Assembly: GCA_014904845.1 (NCBI GenBank)
Contig: MU119351.1
Location: 1 to 64,000 of the forward strand
Direction: 5' to 3'
Source of the DNA: Acephala macrosclerotiorum
Lineage: Eukaryota > Ascomycota > Leotiomycetes > Helotiales > Mollisiaceae
DNA length: 64,000 nt
Shown here in pieces: positions 46,700 to 59,400 of this stretch. The position numbers were made by a program, and so were the translations under genes. The notes below the pieces were generated by a model. It saw only the letters and a list, made by a program, of their open reading frames with translations. It was not told the origin of the DNA and did not search any database. Within the stretch, counting starts at the first letter, position 1; every line of letters begins with the position of its first letter.

Positions 46700-46985
46700 C
46701 GGCCGTTGGCTAGTACCACACAATATATTGCCGATGACTTGCAACCGTGGGTAGATGCCGCGGCCACTGATGGGTTTACGGTCATTCAGCCTTCGGTGAT
46801 AGATGGACTTCGCGGCTTTGCTGAGCATGTCATCCCTGAGCTCGTGCGCCGAGGATTGTTTCGGTTGGAATATCAAGGCAAAACCCTCAGAGAATTTGGG
46901 TGTTCCAAGACCAGAAAACTATTATACACTGTTGAGAAAAGGAGCTGATAGCAAGGTTGAGAAGCACTTGCTGTCATTCACGTGA
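46700..46985 (+). pseudogene. C-terminal fragment of a flavin-dependent (luciferase-like) monooxygenase
   Basis: The reading STTQYIADDLQPWVDAAATD then GFTVIQPSVIDGLRGFAEHV and IPELVRRGLFRLEYQGKTLRE matches the C-terminal end of NtaA/SnaA/DszA-type FMNH2-dependent monooxygenases (typically ADELQRW...DGF...VPELRRRG...Y.G.TLRE). After TLRE the reading must change frame (near 46898) to give NLGVPRPENYYTLLRKGADS, so there is a frameshift. The N-terminal 350 or so residues with the flavin-binding barrel are absent; upstream the frame closes at a TAG near 46691. A dead remnant. Confidence 0.72.
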
Positions 46986-47534
46986 TTGGACGCGGGGCAC
47001 TTGGCAGATAGTAGGACATATCTTATTGTAGGGAATAGAGAGTACTATGTCGACTTGAGGGTAAGGTATGTGACTACAATTTGTGAGAGATCGATGACCA
47101 AGAAGATGAAGTTGATTATGCTGAGCATACGTGATCTTAACAACCTGATGCTGTCAGCTTGGTAATCGGGAGTGGCTTGCAGTCATCCCCGCGATGGAAC
47201 GCCCTCTTCCATACCCGATGATGCACTTGGACATGCGGCACTAAATCTTCACCCACGAACCAGTCAGAATGCATCCCGAGTAACGCACCTGTAAATTCAG
47301 AAGCGAGAGCAACTTCCCATTCTGGATACATTCTGGTCCGCAATTAGGCGAAGCACAAGAGGTGGCAGACTAGGTATACTTGAGAATGTCCGGAAACGAG
47401 AAACAAATTGCTAGTCTATAAACGATGTTAGCATAGATGGGCTATTTAAAAGGACGCTCTTCCTCAACTTGATTTGAAATGCTGATAGTGCAACTACTAT
47501 TCTTATGCAACTATTCGCGTAACAAGAATCGAAG
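46986..47534. other. Intergenic region and promoter of the hydrolase gene
   Basis: No gene supported. The leader just before 47535 contains AACTATTCGCGTAACAAGAATC; no regulatory site can be named. Confidence 0.4.
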
Positions 47535-48630
47535 ATGTACTTCAATTCAGTCGTAACTGTTCTCGTTCTTGCCGTACGCACTCTAGGATGTGGCCTCCTT
47601 CATGAACGAGATGCAGGTGATACGGCTCCTCAATTTGCCCCTCTTCCACCTACAGCTGTGGGACTTCCACTTGGACCTGGAGGGTATGCTGTTCAATCGT
47701 TTGGAAAAGGAGCTTATATGGTGACAGAAGGATCGTATCAAGGCTCGTGATGTCCAAATAAGCTCGAGCAGCAAAGCTAATCTCGTTATAGCTTTCTTCC
47801 TAATCTCTAACGAAGGAGTCATTGTTGTAGATTGCCCACCAACGATTGGGCATCTCATGCTCTATGCCATTCGAAACATAACATCGATCAAGATCACCCA
47901 CTTGATCTACAGTCACTATCATGCAGACCATATCGGCGGCGCCACCGTATTCGGCGACAAGGTGAAGACAATAGCCCACGTCGAGACAGCACGGCACTTG
48001 CTCATGACGCCTGATCCCAATCGGCCACTTCCAAAGGAGACTTTCACTGACACATACACTCTAAGTGTAGGCAACCAGACTCTGGAGCTCGCGTACAAGG
48101 GAGAGGCCCACTTGAGCGGAAACATCTTCATCTATGCTCCCATTCAGAAAGTCCTCATCCTCATTGATGTCGTATTTCCAGGCTGGATCCCATTTGCCTT
48201 ACTGGGACAAGCGAAAAATGTGCCAGCATTCTACCATGCCCATGCCCAGATATTGGAGTATGACTTCGACCATTACATCGGAGGGCATCTCGGCCGAGCA
48301 GGAAACAGGACCGACGTGCTCATCCAGCAAGAATATATCCACGACCTGAAGCAGAACTGCGAGCTGGCAGTCAACGGCAGCGCGACTAACGACTCCGTTA
48401 TAGGAGCCGCAGCTCTGCTTGGACCAGTATCTGCGAAGAATCCGCATAATATGTGGGCCAATTTCAAGGTGTATCTCGATACGTTGGCACAGTTCTGCGC
48501 GAACAAGACCAATGAGAAATGGCTTGGCAGATTGGGAGCGGCGGATGTTTTCGAGTTCGAGAATGCAGGTCTGCTTGTTGAGAGCCTGCGGATCGATTAT
48601 GGTATCTTAGGCCCATTCGGAACGGTGTAG
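47535..48630 (+). CDS. Metallo-beta-lactamase-fold hydrolase, probably secreted
   Basis: Exons 47535-47742 and 47792-48630 give 348 residues. Metal ligands are clear: the HxHxDH motif in YSHYHADHIGG (His111, His113, Asp115, His116), a third His in GEAHLSGN, an Asp in LILIDVVFPGW, and a last His in GGHLGRAGNRTDV. This is the binuclear-zinc MBL fold; fungal relatives are mostly of unknown substrate and are not antibiotic enzymes by default. The N-terminus (MYFNSVVTVLVLAVRTLGCG) looks like a signal peptide. Family similarity (VTEGSYQ-AFFLIS) and phase demand a junction after CAA G, which makes the 49-bp intron start with GC rather than GT. A GT donor two bases away would break the frame. If the GC donor is not used, the gene stops after 71 codons. 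Confidence 0.82.
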
Positions 48631-49018
48631 AAGATGTGACAAAGGGCGAGTAATAGGCTTCGCGGGGATAATCTTGGAGGGGAATAGTTTTCGTGTGGAA
48701 TAGGTATTCGTGGGGGATTCTCCTCGTATGAAGGATTGCATATTGCAATAATGCAGGATATTACCCGCGATGGAGAGAGAGAGACTGATTTGCAAATCAA
48801 AGAAATGGAGATGATGTTCATAACACTTTGAGTTCTGGAGGAGATCATGAGGTTTCATTCTGGCTCTGTCCAACGCTCAAACTTTGGTTTATGCCTGATT
48901 AGGTTAGATGAAGATCATGTGAAAACGCGTTTCGTGTGACAACGCGTCTTGTGCAAAGTCAACAAACAATCTTTTGTTTTCAATTCTCCTCTTCCATCCA
49001 ATCATTGCACTATCGACA
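48631..49018. other. Intergenic region
   Basis: No gene. A short duplication-like pair GAAAACGCGTTTCGTGTGAC and AACGCGTCTTGTGC lies at about 48920-48955. Confidence 0.4.
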
Positions 49019-50274
49019 ATGTCGGTGTACCTCATCTAGCGGATAAAATTCGAGGGTAGAAATCCTTCTAGCGGGCAAGAAAAATCGTTGAGGTCTGTTC
49101 CTCTCTGGAAATCGCGAATGCTGCCGCGAAGGTATTGACTCGAGAGATCTGGGAGACATATGAAGACCACGAGGGCGTTGAGCGTGGTACAGTCGTTAAC
49201 GTGACTCCCTCCGGCTGCTACAAAGCCATTATTCGACTTCATGAGACGGACATCCGCGGAACCACGATTCGAGTATCAAAATGCAAGTTTCGAACGACGC
49301 CTCCTGTCGAGAACGATGAAGTAGAAGAACAGGCTGCCGAGGAGGGAAACGGTGCCGCAGATGCTGGAAATGTTCCCAGCCCTCCTGCTGCCGCTGATGT
49401 CGCTATTGAAGAAAGTGTTGAATCAATGCAGTTGGTTGGCGCCACGAACTATCTTGCAGGATCCCAATTTGTGCTCCATGGCCTCCAGAAGCCTCTCAAC
49501 GTCTGGCAGATGGGAGACCTTATACACAAACATGGCGGAAGTTGCATTTCCCTCACGCAAGTGAGGATCCCTGCTATAACTTATGCAATTGTTGCTGTCG
49601 ACGCCAGCCAGCCGCTGCTCGATGAGCTGGCCATGGCACAGCCTCCCCTTCAGTCTTTGACACAGCCTCGAATTCTTTCTCAGATCAAAGAAGCCTGGGA
49701 GAACCAACAGCAGGCGCTTCAACAGCAGGCACTTCAACAGCAAGCACTTCAACAGCAGGCGCTTCAGCAAGTCCTTCCACAGCAGGTCAATCAACAGCAG
49801 GTCAATCAACAGCAGGTCAATCAACAGCAGGTCCAGATGTATGCAGTCCAGCAGCCACAAAATCTGCCAGCGCAAGTGCAAGTCGTTGAGCCGCCTCCAA
49901 GACCTCAGTCGCCAGTTCCCCCAGTCCCATACTGGATCCTCGAAGAAGTCGCAAAACTCCGCATACAATTTCCCGAGGACCGCTTCGACTGTATGATGGA
50001 ACGCAGTTTTTACCCCAACCAATATCCTCGATACGGTCTCGGTTTGTACAATCGCCCGCCCTCTCCAACAGATGGGTTTGTAGCGAAGATGTTCTGTCTT
50101 GATTGCCCTGATCAGAGAGCCTACCAAGTTGGTATTGGGAAGCTGGCGAACTTTCGAATGCATCATCTGGAAAAGCCGCTTCATAGAGAGAGGGTTGAGG
50201 CGAGGAAGTTGGATGAGGCGCCGATGGATCAGGCTGCTAGGTTACAACAGGTTATTGCTAGTCGACAATGGTGA
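49019..50274 (+). CDS. Glutamine-repeat protein with possible BRCT-like segment
   Basis: The main exon is open from 49072 to a TGA at 50274. It has no early in-frame ATG, so I propose a tiny first exon 49019-49024 (ATGTCG) and a 47-bp intron 49025-49071 (GTGTAC...CTAG), giving 402 residues; this start is uncertain. After a basic N-terminal part come an acidic Ala/Glu/Pro linker and a segment LAGSQFVLHGLQKP, then IHKHGGSCISLTQVRIPAITYAIV, which recalls a BRCT domain (phosphopeptide recognition in nuclear proteins), though only weakly. Then follow four QQALQ and three QQVNQ units encoded by 15-bp repeats. The C-terminal 150 residues (PVPYWILEEVAKLRIQFPED, CLDCPDQRAYQVG) look well folded. I cannot name the family. 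Confidence 0.68.
49705..49835 (+). repeat. Coding minisatellite: 15-bp units encoding QQALQ then QQVNQ
   Basis: Units of the type CAACAGCAGGCGCTT (four) pass into CAGGTCAATCAACAG units (three) with almost no sequence change. All unit lengths are multiples of three, so the reading frame is kept. Such arrays often vary in copy number between strains. Confidence 0.88.
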
Positions 50275-50550
50275 AGCTGAGCAGGAGGGAAGATACCATC
50301 TGATACCTCTATGGGTATGATGAGTAGATCGAAGCAAGCAGGCGTGTTTTGGGTATCCCATTTCCGATCCCTGTTTTAGCCCTATTTATCTCGGATATAA
50401 AATTGTGCATATCTTTTTATAATTGAATTTCACAAAGTCAAAGGTATCTTTCTTGATCCTCCTTTCATGTTCGAAACAGCCCACCCATCAACCAAACATT
50501 CACCAAAGAGGAGCCAGCAGATGCGCACTAGTAGTTCCGGCGGAGTTCCG
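50275..50550. other. 3' flank
   Basis: No gene seen. ATAAAATTG near 50398 may serve as a polyadenylation region. Confidence 0.3.
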
Positions 50551-51040
50551 CTGATGCAGATGTGCAACGAAACGTTCTTCATGTCCTCTCAGGACTGGGA
50601 CATTGACTGAAGCTGATCGGAATTTACTTCCTTTCTATAAGAAGCTAGACCAAACGGACATAACTCTGGGGAACAGACTTTCCGGAGTGAGGTCCCGACG
50701 TAGATATGCAACGAAAGCCACCCTGTCCCCTACGAGCTGGGACATTGGCAAAGCTTTGTCAGAGGCGATTCACTATTGAAAGCATCACCCCTTTCCATGA
50801 ATAGGAAAGTCCAATGGAAGCACATCTGCGGCACTAGTTTGTCTGCCCGGACTGAGATTAATCTAGCGCCGACGTAGATATGCGACGAAAATTCAGCATG
50901 TTCCAGCTCTAGGAGGACTTTCCAGTTTTACTTTTGGGCATTCACTGAAAGCCAGGCCGGATAGAGGCAAGCCCGACGCATGAGTGAGTCTACCGGCAGT
51001 TGCATTATCGTATCGCCGACGTAGATGTGCAACGAAACTT
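50550..51040. repeat. Degenerate tandem repeat, about 145-170-bp unit, four copies
   Basis: The core (C)GACGTAGATRTGCAACGAAA recurs near 50553, 50697, 50868 and 51015. Between cores, CTGGGACATTG.CTGAAGC-like and TTTCC(A/G)GA/AGTCC-like pieces return in order. Copies are well diverged. No coding potential; ORFs across it are random. Confidence 0.75.
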
Positions 51041-51138
51041 GATAAAGTCCCGCGTTGAGGCAGGCCTTCGAAGTGAGAGACAGCATGACGCACGTGATAC
51101 TGGACCTAAGATCTGAAAAAGAGAACAATAAGATTATA

Positions 51139-51301
51139 GTGGGACGTCCCTCGTACCTCGCGCCGTGCCCTGCCTTTGACGACTTGAACTTTGAAATGAT
51201 ATAAAACTTTTAATTTATAAAGTTTTTATTCGCATCGGCTCCGCCGGCGCGAGTGGGGGCGTTCTCTCCCAACCGTCCCCGAGCTCTACGGGGAGCTTTA
51301 T
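51139..51301. mobile_element. Truncated arm of the fold-back element
   Basis: GTGGGACGTCCCTCGTACCT followed by GCCCTGCCTTTGACGACTTG and CGGCTCCGCCGGCGCGAGT repeats the left arm of the element at 24026-24658, again after a TA. The match stops at GGGGAGCTTTATC; the centre and right arm are missing. It lies only about 55 bases before the AT-rich block starts. Confidence 0.85.
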
Positions 51302-51596
51302 CCCTTCGTCCGCTGAAACATGTCCACACGCTAGCAGGGGATCTTGCACAGCCAACATAGTATAAAATTATATACTTTTACATATAAATTTATTAGTAAT
51401 TTACATTATTTAAATAGTATCGCGTTTAAACGTTCTTTTTTCAATTACGCGTTTAATAATAAACGATATTTTTAATTTATTTAATTAATTTAAAAAATAA
51501 AAAAATTAATTTTTTAAAAATATATTTTTTAAATTTGAACTAATTATAAGCGTCTCGTACGAGCCTTTTCGCTTTAAACTTAAACAAATAATAAAA

Positions 51597-51627
<31 letters not shown>

Positions 51628-54008
51628 TTAAATTTATATTTATTTGATTATTTTAATTTATTTTTTATTTTCGATTTTTTTCGTACGATTATTACAAATA
51701 CAAATCGATATACAAATATATAAAAACTATAAATATAATAAAAAAAAACACGAAATTAAATAAATTTATTTATAGAAAAATTATACGTATTTTAACGATA
51801 AAATTTTTTTTACAATTTGAATTATTTCGATTATTCGATTATTTTTATTAATTTGTTAATTATATTAATTATATTAACGTACGAATTAAAATTTTAAAAA
51901 CTAATTACAATTTTTTTTTTAATAAAATTATAAAATTAATTAATCGCATTCGAATATTGTTTTCTTTTTATAAGTTCGAGAAATAATTATTATAATACGA
52001 ATAATTAAAAAATAATTTTGAAATTTTAAAACGATTTAATTATTCGTTATTATTAAATTTTATAATCGAACTTTTTTCGAATCAATATAATTATTTCTCG
52101 AGTCGATATAATTATTTTTCGATATTAAATTTTTTAATCGAATTTTTAATTTTTATTAATAAACTTTTTTTCTTTTATTGATTTTTATTAATAAGTTTAA
52201 TATTATTCGAATATATTTTTATTTATTTAATTATAATATTTAAAATTTATATTTTATAATAATCGATTTTTTTTTAAAATAAAAATTTTATTTTATTTTT
52301 TATAACGTACGTTATAACGTGAAAACGTAATAAATAAATAAATAAATAAATTTTAAAATTTAAAATTTAAAGTTTTTATATATAAAATTTTTATATTTTT
52401 CGATTAAAAATTAATATTTTAAATATTTATATTATATTATATATAATACTTTACAAAAGTGTATTATATTTAATTTTTAATAGAATTTTAAGATTTTATT
52501 AATTTTAAATAGTTTTTAATAAATACAAAAAATTGTATTAAATAGATTTTTAATACGATTTTTAATTTATAAAATATTACAATTCGAAATTACGAAATTT
52601 ATATTTAATTTAAATTCGATTTGAGATATCTCGAGTAATTTTTATAGTTACTAAGTACGCTAATTACGTAAAGTATTTTCGCGTATTTCGAGTTATAAAA
52701 AATTTTTTATTATTGTTTTTAATACGATTATATATATAAAAGTTTACGAGAAATCTCAAATTAAAATATATTAAAATTCGAATTTTAATAAAAGTTTTTT
52801 ATATTCGATTTTAATATATATATTACGTTATTATTTCGAGTAAATTAAAAAGTATTATTATATTTCGTATTTTAAAAATAATAAAAAAATAAAATATAAT
52901 AATATAAATTTAAATTTTTAAATTTTTAATTTAAATTTTTTTTTAATAATATTATTTTTCGTTATTTAAAATAAATATTAATAAGTTTATAATACGATAT
53001 TTTAAAAAATAAATTTTTTATTTTTTTTATTTTATTATTTTATTAATTATTTTAAATTTTTATATATATATAAAATATCGAATAAATTAATTAAATAAAA
53101 ATATAAAATTTTTAAAATTGTAAATTATAAATATATATTTAATTAAATTTAAAAATTTTAAAAAAAAAAATTATAAAAAATATTTTTTTTTTTACGTTAA
53201 TATTTTACGATATTTTTAAATAATTATTTTACGAGTATATTTTTATTTATAAAATTACGAATTTCTAATTTTAATATTATTAAAATAATAAAATTATATA
53301 CGAAATTTTTTAATTAAATTTAAATAAAATAATAATATTATATTTATTTTAAATAATATTTATACGATAAATAAAATAAAAAACTTTCAAAAAAAAATTA
53401 AAAAACGTTTAATAAAAATATTAATAAATAAATAAATCGTACGAAAATTTTTTAAAAACAAATATATAAAAAATTTATAAATTTTTTATTTTATTAATAA
53501 TTATAATTATTATATAAAAAATATTAATTTTATAAATTAATTTAAAAAAACGTATAAAATTTATAAATTTATATTTAAAATTTAATAATTTTTATTTTAT
53601 TAATTAATCGATATAATTTGTATAAATATTTATAAATTATATTAATTATATATAAATAAATGTTTTTTTATGTATTTATAATTTAAAAAAAAATTTTATT
53701 ATAAATTTTTTAAATATTTTATAAAAATAACGTTTTAAAATTTATAAATAAAATTAAAAAATAAAAAAAATTTTAATTTTAATTTCTAGTATTTATATTA
53801 TTAAAAAAAGCGTTTTAAAAATATTTATATATAATATTTATATAAAATAAAATATTAAAAAACTTTAAAAAAACAATAAAAAATAAAATAAAAAAATTAA
53901 TTAAAAATTATATATTTTATAATATATATTTATATAAAATAAAAAATTATTAAACGCGATATTATTTAAATAATATAAATTACTAATAAATTTATATATA
54001 AAAGTATA

Positions 54009-55825
54009 TATTAGAACAATAGTCACGTGCAATACTAGGCTGCATTGGAACTAGTCTTAACTGCGCTAGAATTGAGATTATATTTTTCAACTTTTGTGTA
54101 CTTTCTATTAAAATAAATAACGATTACAATAATTGCAAAATATAAAATTTAAATTTTTATTTTTTGCGTTTAATTTATTAATAAGTATTTTTGTATAATC
54201 GATATTGATTAATAATTAATTTTACAATTGATTATAAAGCAATTAAATATCGCGCAAAAAAAGCGTTTATAGAAAAATCGAAATCGCATTTTTATTTCGA
54301 TATAATAATATATTAAAAAAAAAAAAAATTATTTTCTCGTTTAAAAAATCGAAATATTATAAAAACTTTCAAAAATTTAAAAAATCGCAAATTGAGAATT
54401 TCTTTATTTGTTTATTTTTTAAGTTTGCGTTTATTACGTCGAACAAAAACGAAATTTACGACGACTCGAAAAAATATAAAACGAGAATTTCTTTTTTTTA
54501 TAGACTATTTAAATTTGCGATAAAAACAAAATTAATATTTACGAAAAATTCGAAAAAATAAAACGAGAATTTTTTTTTTACTACAAATAATCGATTCTAC
54601 GATTAAAACGCTATAACGATCTCTTTATTGAATTCTCGTTTATTCAATAAAACAATTATTTTTCACTAATAAAAACAAATATTTTTCGAATATTTTACGA
54701 CGTTTTATATTTTATAAATAATTATTTGAATATTCTTTGAAAATTCGTATTCTATTTACAATTCTATTTCGATAAATTTCTTTTTTACAATTACAAATCA
54801 ATCGATTTACAATACGTGCAAATCGTATTATTTTATAATTACATTTTATAAAACGTTATTTCGAATTCGCAAAATCTCAATACTATTTATAGAATTTTAC
54901 GTTACTCGAAATAATTATTCGAAAAATTTTGCGTTTTTAAATAATTACTTATAAAGTTTTACATTACTCGAAATAATTATTCGAAGAATTTTACGTTTTT
55001 AAATAATTACTCGTAAAATTTTTTACGTTATTTAAAAATCTCGACAATTTCAAATATCGATTTTATTAATTTTATACAAACAAACAATAATTAAATTTCG
55101 AATTACAATTTTATAATCGATTTTACAATTATACACAAAAATATTCGTTTATTGAATTATTATATATTTTGTTTTTTTCGATTCGATAAAAAAAATATTA
55201 TTTGATTTTAACGAATAATAATAATACTATAAAATAAATTTTTAAATCGTTATTTAAATCGTTAAAAAACTTTATTAAATTATTAAAAGATTTTTTTAAA
55301 TTATTAAAATGTTTTTTTAAATCGTTAAAAAATTTTATAAATTTTTTTAAATCGATAATAAATACAAATATTAATACAAATACAAATATTAATACAAAAT
55401 CGATAATATCAAAAGTATTTACTATTTTATTTACAATAAAATATATCGATTTATTTTAATTACTTTAAATAATAAAAAAAAAAATACTAAAAAAATAAAA
55501 TAATCAATAATAAAATAAAAAAATATTAATATTTTAATATTATTATTGTTTGATTTATAAAATTAAAAAAAAGAAAAATCTTTCAATTTTAGTTTTTATA
55601 ATTTTCGATCGACAATTACAATTATTAATAAACTTCGAAAATAACGTTAATTTATTAATATTGTTTTCAAAGTTTAATTACGTGTTTTTTTTGATTATTT
55701 TTTGAATTATTAGAATATTAACGAGTTTTATATAATAACGATTTACAATAAAAATAAAAAATAAAAATATTGATTTAATTAAATTAATTAAATTGATTAT
55801 TTTAATAGAAAAAAAGAATTACTAA
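54009..55825. repeat. Long direct repeat, copy A (about 1.8 kb), uninterrupted
   Basis: Copy A starts TATTAGAACAATAGTCACGT. From about 54080 on it matches copy B nearly base for base after allowing for the insertion in B; for example AAATATCGCGCAAAAAAAGC is at 54246 in A and 62486 in B. The two copies lie head to tail with an offset of 1817 bp. The first 70 bases of A keep ordinary composition while the rest is RIP-degraded. Confidence 0.85.
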
Positions 55826-56171
55826 TATTAAAACAATAATTATATACAATATTAAATTACATTGAAATTGATTTTAATTATATTAAAATTAAAATTATAT
55901 TTTTCAATTTTTGTGTATTTTTTATTAGAATAAATAACGATTATAATAATTACAAAATATAAAACTTAAATTTTTATTTTTTGCGTATAATTTATTAATA
56001 AGTATTTTTATGTAATTTGTATACTTTTTATTAAAATAAACAACGATTATAATAATTATAAAATATAAAATTTAAATTTTTATATTTTGTATTTAATTTA
56101 TTAATAAATATTTTTGTGTAATTGATATTGATTAATAATCAATTTTATAATTGATTATAAAACAATTAAAT

Positions 56172-56400
56172 TGTCGATTCAATCATGTGATCGTTTAAGC
56201 GATCGATTAAATGATTTTAATTATAATTTTTATTGTCTTTGATAACAATTATTTTAGCGTCTATTTTTTAATTTTACGTTTACTCTATTTAATTATATAA
56301 ATAAAAAAATGCTTTTTTTGAGAAAAAATAAACAAAATTGAATTATTGATATTAGACTAAGATTTTAATATTTTGTGATTTGTTTTCAAACGTTTTAATA
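56172..56400 (+). repeat. 5' LTR (229 bp)
   Basis: Begins TGTCGATTCAATCATGTG and ends AACGTTTTAATA, the worn form of a TG...CA terminus. It matches the 3' LTR throughout, with differences almost all C/T or G/A. Confidence 0.87.
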
Positions 56401-59400
56401 TTGATCAATGATTAAATTCGTTCGATTACAAAGTAATAAAATTACTTACGAAGAAATAGTAATTAAATAAAATCGATCGAACAAAAAAATCCAGATTGTA
56501 CGCAATTTATTGATTCAATTGAACGTGAAAAAAAATAGTTTTTATTTGTATTAAAAAAAATTATTAGATCTTTAAAAAATATTGCGATTTTATGTTTATT
56601 TTGTTTTTCTCAATTTGAAATTGATTGATTTTTTATTTCACGCTTTATCGCGTATTAATAATGAATATTTTATTGTAATTTATTAAATAATACTAAAAAC
56701 AATTTTTACGAATTCGATACAAAAATTCATCGAATTAATATATTTATTGAATACAATACAATTCGATAAAATGTTTTTCGAGAATACGATTATATTTTTT
56801 TAAAGTACGATTTTAATTAAAAAAAAGTTTTTTTATTATTTTTTCTATTTTTCGATTTAATATAATATATATTGAAATAAATACAAAATTTCAAAGCGAA
56901 AAATAATTGAAACTATAGATTATAAATAGAATATAAAGAAATATTTTTAAAAAAAATAAAAAAAATATTTGAAAAATAAATAAATGAAAATACGAAAAGA
57001 AAACTATATAAAGTTTTGCGAATAAACGAAATATAAATATCGAAAAAACAATTTATTAAAGTTTTAAAAATATTAATAAATATTACAAATAAAAAAAAAC
57101 AATTAAAGTAATCGTATAAAAAAATTATAGAAATAAATTTGATAAAAAATTTCAATTTATAAAAAAATACAATTAATCTAAAAACAAAATAAACTCGAAA
57201 ATTAGCGTTTTTTACTATTTTTATTGAAAAAATTAAAAAAATAATATTAATACTTTCGAATTTTTTTTTTTAATTACCAAAACTTACTACAAAACTTTCT
57301 ATAAAGTAAACGACGTTATTCGAACGTACGATACTTTAAAAACAATTCTAAAAACGCAATAAAATATTGTTATTAAATTTATTATCAAAGAACGAAAACT
57401 CGAAACGAAATTTGTCGTTTTTATTATTATTAGAAATTGAAAAACTGTTAAAAAATTTTAATCGATTAATATACAATTTCGATCGCGAGAATTAAATAAT
57501 ATTTAATTTCAATAAAAAATTAATTATTTTTATAAAAATTTACGACGATAAATTCAAATACTACGAAAAAAAAGATTTATTGAATATATTTATACGAGTA
57601 TTTAAAAATTTATATTCGAAAATAAATATTAAATCTAAAAATTATTATAACGCGTTTTCAATTATATTTACCAATAAAATTAACGAGTTTTATTACTAGA
57701 AATTTACTAAAAAAAGTTTATTTTTCAATAAAATAATTAAAATTATAAAATCGAATTTCAAAATTAAAAAACGTTGAAATAAAATATTCAATTAATAAAA
57801 TACAATTATACTCGTATTAATTCAAACGTAAAATCTAAATAAAACGATTTTCGAATATTTTAAAATATTATATTAAAAATTGATTTAGAAATAGTTTAAT
57901 TTACGTTCGAACATACGAATAAAAACTATTATACGAAATAAATTTTATTACGTTTATTAAAATGTATTAAAATATTATTAAACGCTTTTTCGATTTTTAT
58001 CGAATTTTTAAGCGATATACGAAAATATTCGTAATACAATTTTATTTCAAGTAAAAATAAAAACAGTTTTTAGAATTTTTATAATCGAAAAAAGAAAAAT
58101 TTATCGAAATATAATCGAATTATATTTTGCAAATTGCAAATATTATAATAAAAATACTTGATATAATAATCGAATTAATTACAAAAAATTGATAATATAT
58201 TAAAACGAGAAAAAATATTTCGTTTATAAGAATTCGAATTATTAAAATATTTATTATACATTAAAAAAAAAAAAAAGAGCGTATAACAATTTTAAAAAAT
58301 CGAAATTATTCGATAAAAATAAAATAATTCAATTCGTAATTAAATTTGAAAAATTAAATTTTAATATTATTAAAAAATACAAATAATTCGTTATTAAACT
58401 TATTAAAAAAAGAAATTTACACGAAAACGATATTATGTAATTAATTAATTATTTTATAATATTTTATAGTACGATTAATAGATTTAAAATTATCGAATTA
58501 TTCGATTATTAATCAATTTATTATATAATATTAAATATTGTAATATAATCGAAATCGTTTTTAATATTTATTAATATAAAAACGTATTTAATAAATCGCT
58601 ATATATTAAACGTTTTTATAAATATTATAATCGATATTGGTATCGTTCAATGATCGATTATTAATAAAAATCAATATTTAGTTTTTTAACGAATTCGAAA
58701 CGTTAAATTAAACGAATTTAAAATTGAAAAAATAGTAATTAAATTTAAAATCGATAAAATTTCATTTTTTAAAATTATTGATATTAATACGTTAATTGAA
58801 CGTATTACGTTTTACGTAGTTTCAATAAATATACTTTTTTTATTGTACTTTTAAAATATAAACAAATTACAAATTAAATTCGATAATTTTAATAATGTAT
58901 TTATTTAAAATAAACGATATACGTTTATTATTAAAGTGTTTAAATATTTTTGAATATTGTTTAATTTACTCGAAAATTTTATTTATAGTAATTGTAAAGT
59001 TTTTACGATAGAAATCGGTTTTATTATTTATTATTTAATTGAAATAAAATTCAAACGATTGTATAAATATTTCGAATATTTATCGATTGTTAAATTCGTA
59101 CGAGTATTAGAATATAAAAAACATTTTACGAATTTTAAAGAAATTAAAAAAATAACGAAGTTTTACTAATAATATCAAATAAATAGTAAATTTTTTGATC
59201 GTTTTAAATTTATATTACGCGACGATTATAATTTCAATTATTTCGTTTATTTAAACGTATTGTAAATCGACGAGAAATTAATATTTCAAATTGTAAACGA
59301 AATTATAGTATTTCAAATCGCGAAATTTTTTATAGATATATTGATAAAAAAAGTATAAAACGTTTTTCGAGCGTATTAAATCGATGTTTACTTTAGATTA

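Noticed and set aside
49423..50184. 253-codon minus-strand ORF with Leu-rich repeats
   Set aside because: It is the antisense of the glutamine-repeat gene; its LLLKCLLL pattern is only the complement of CAG-rich units.
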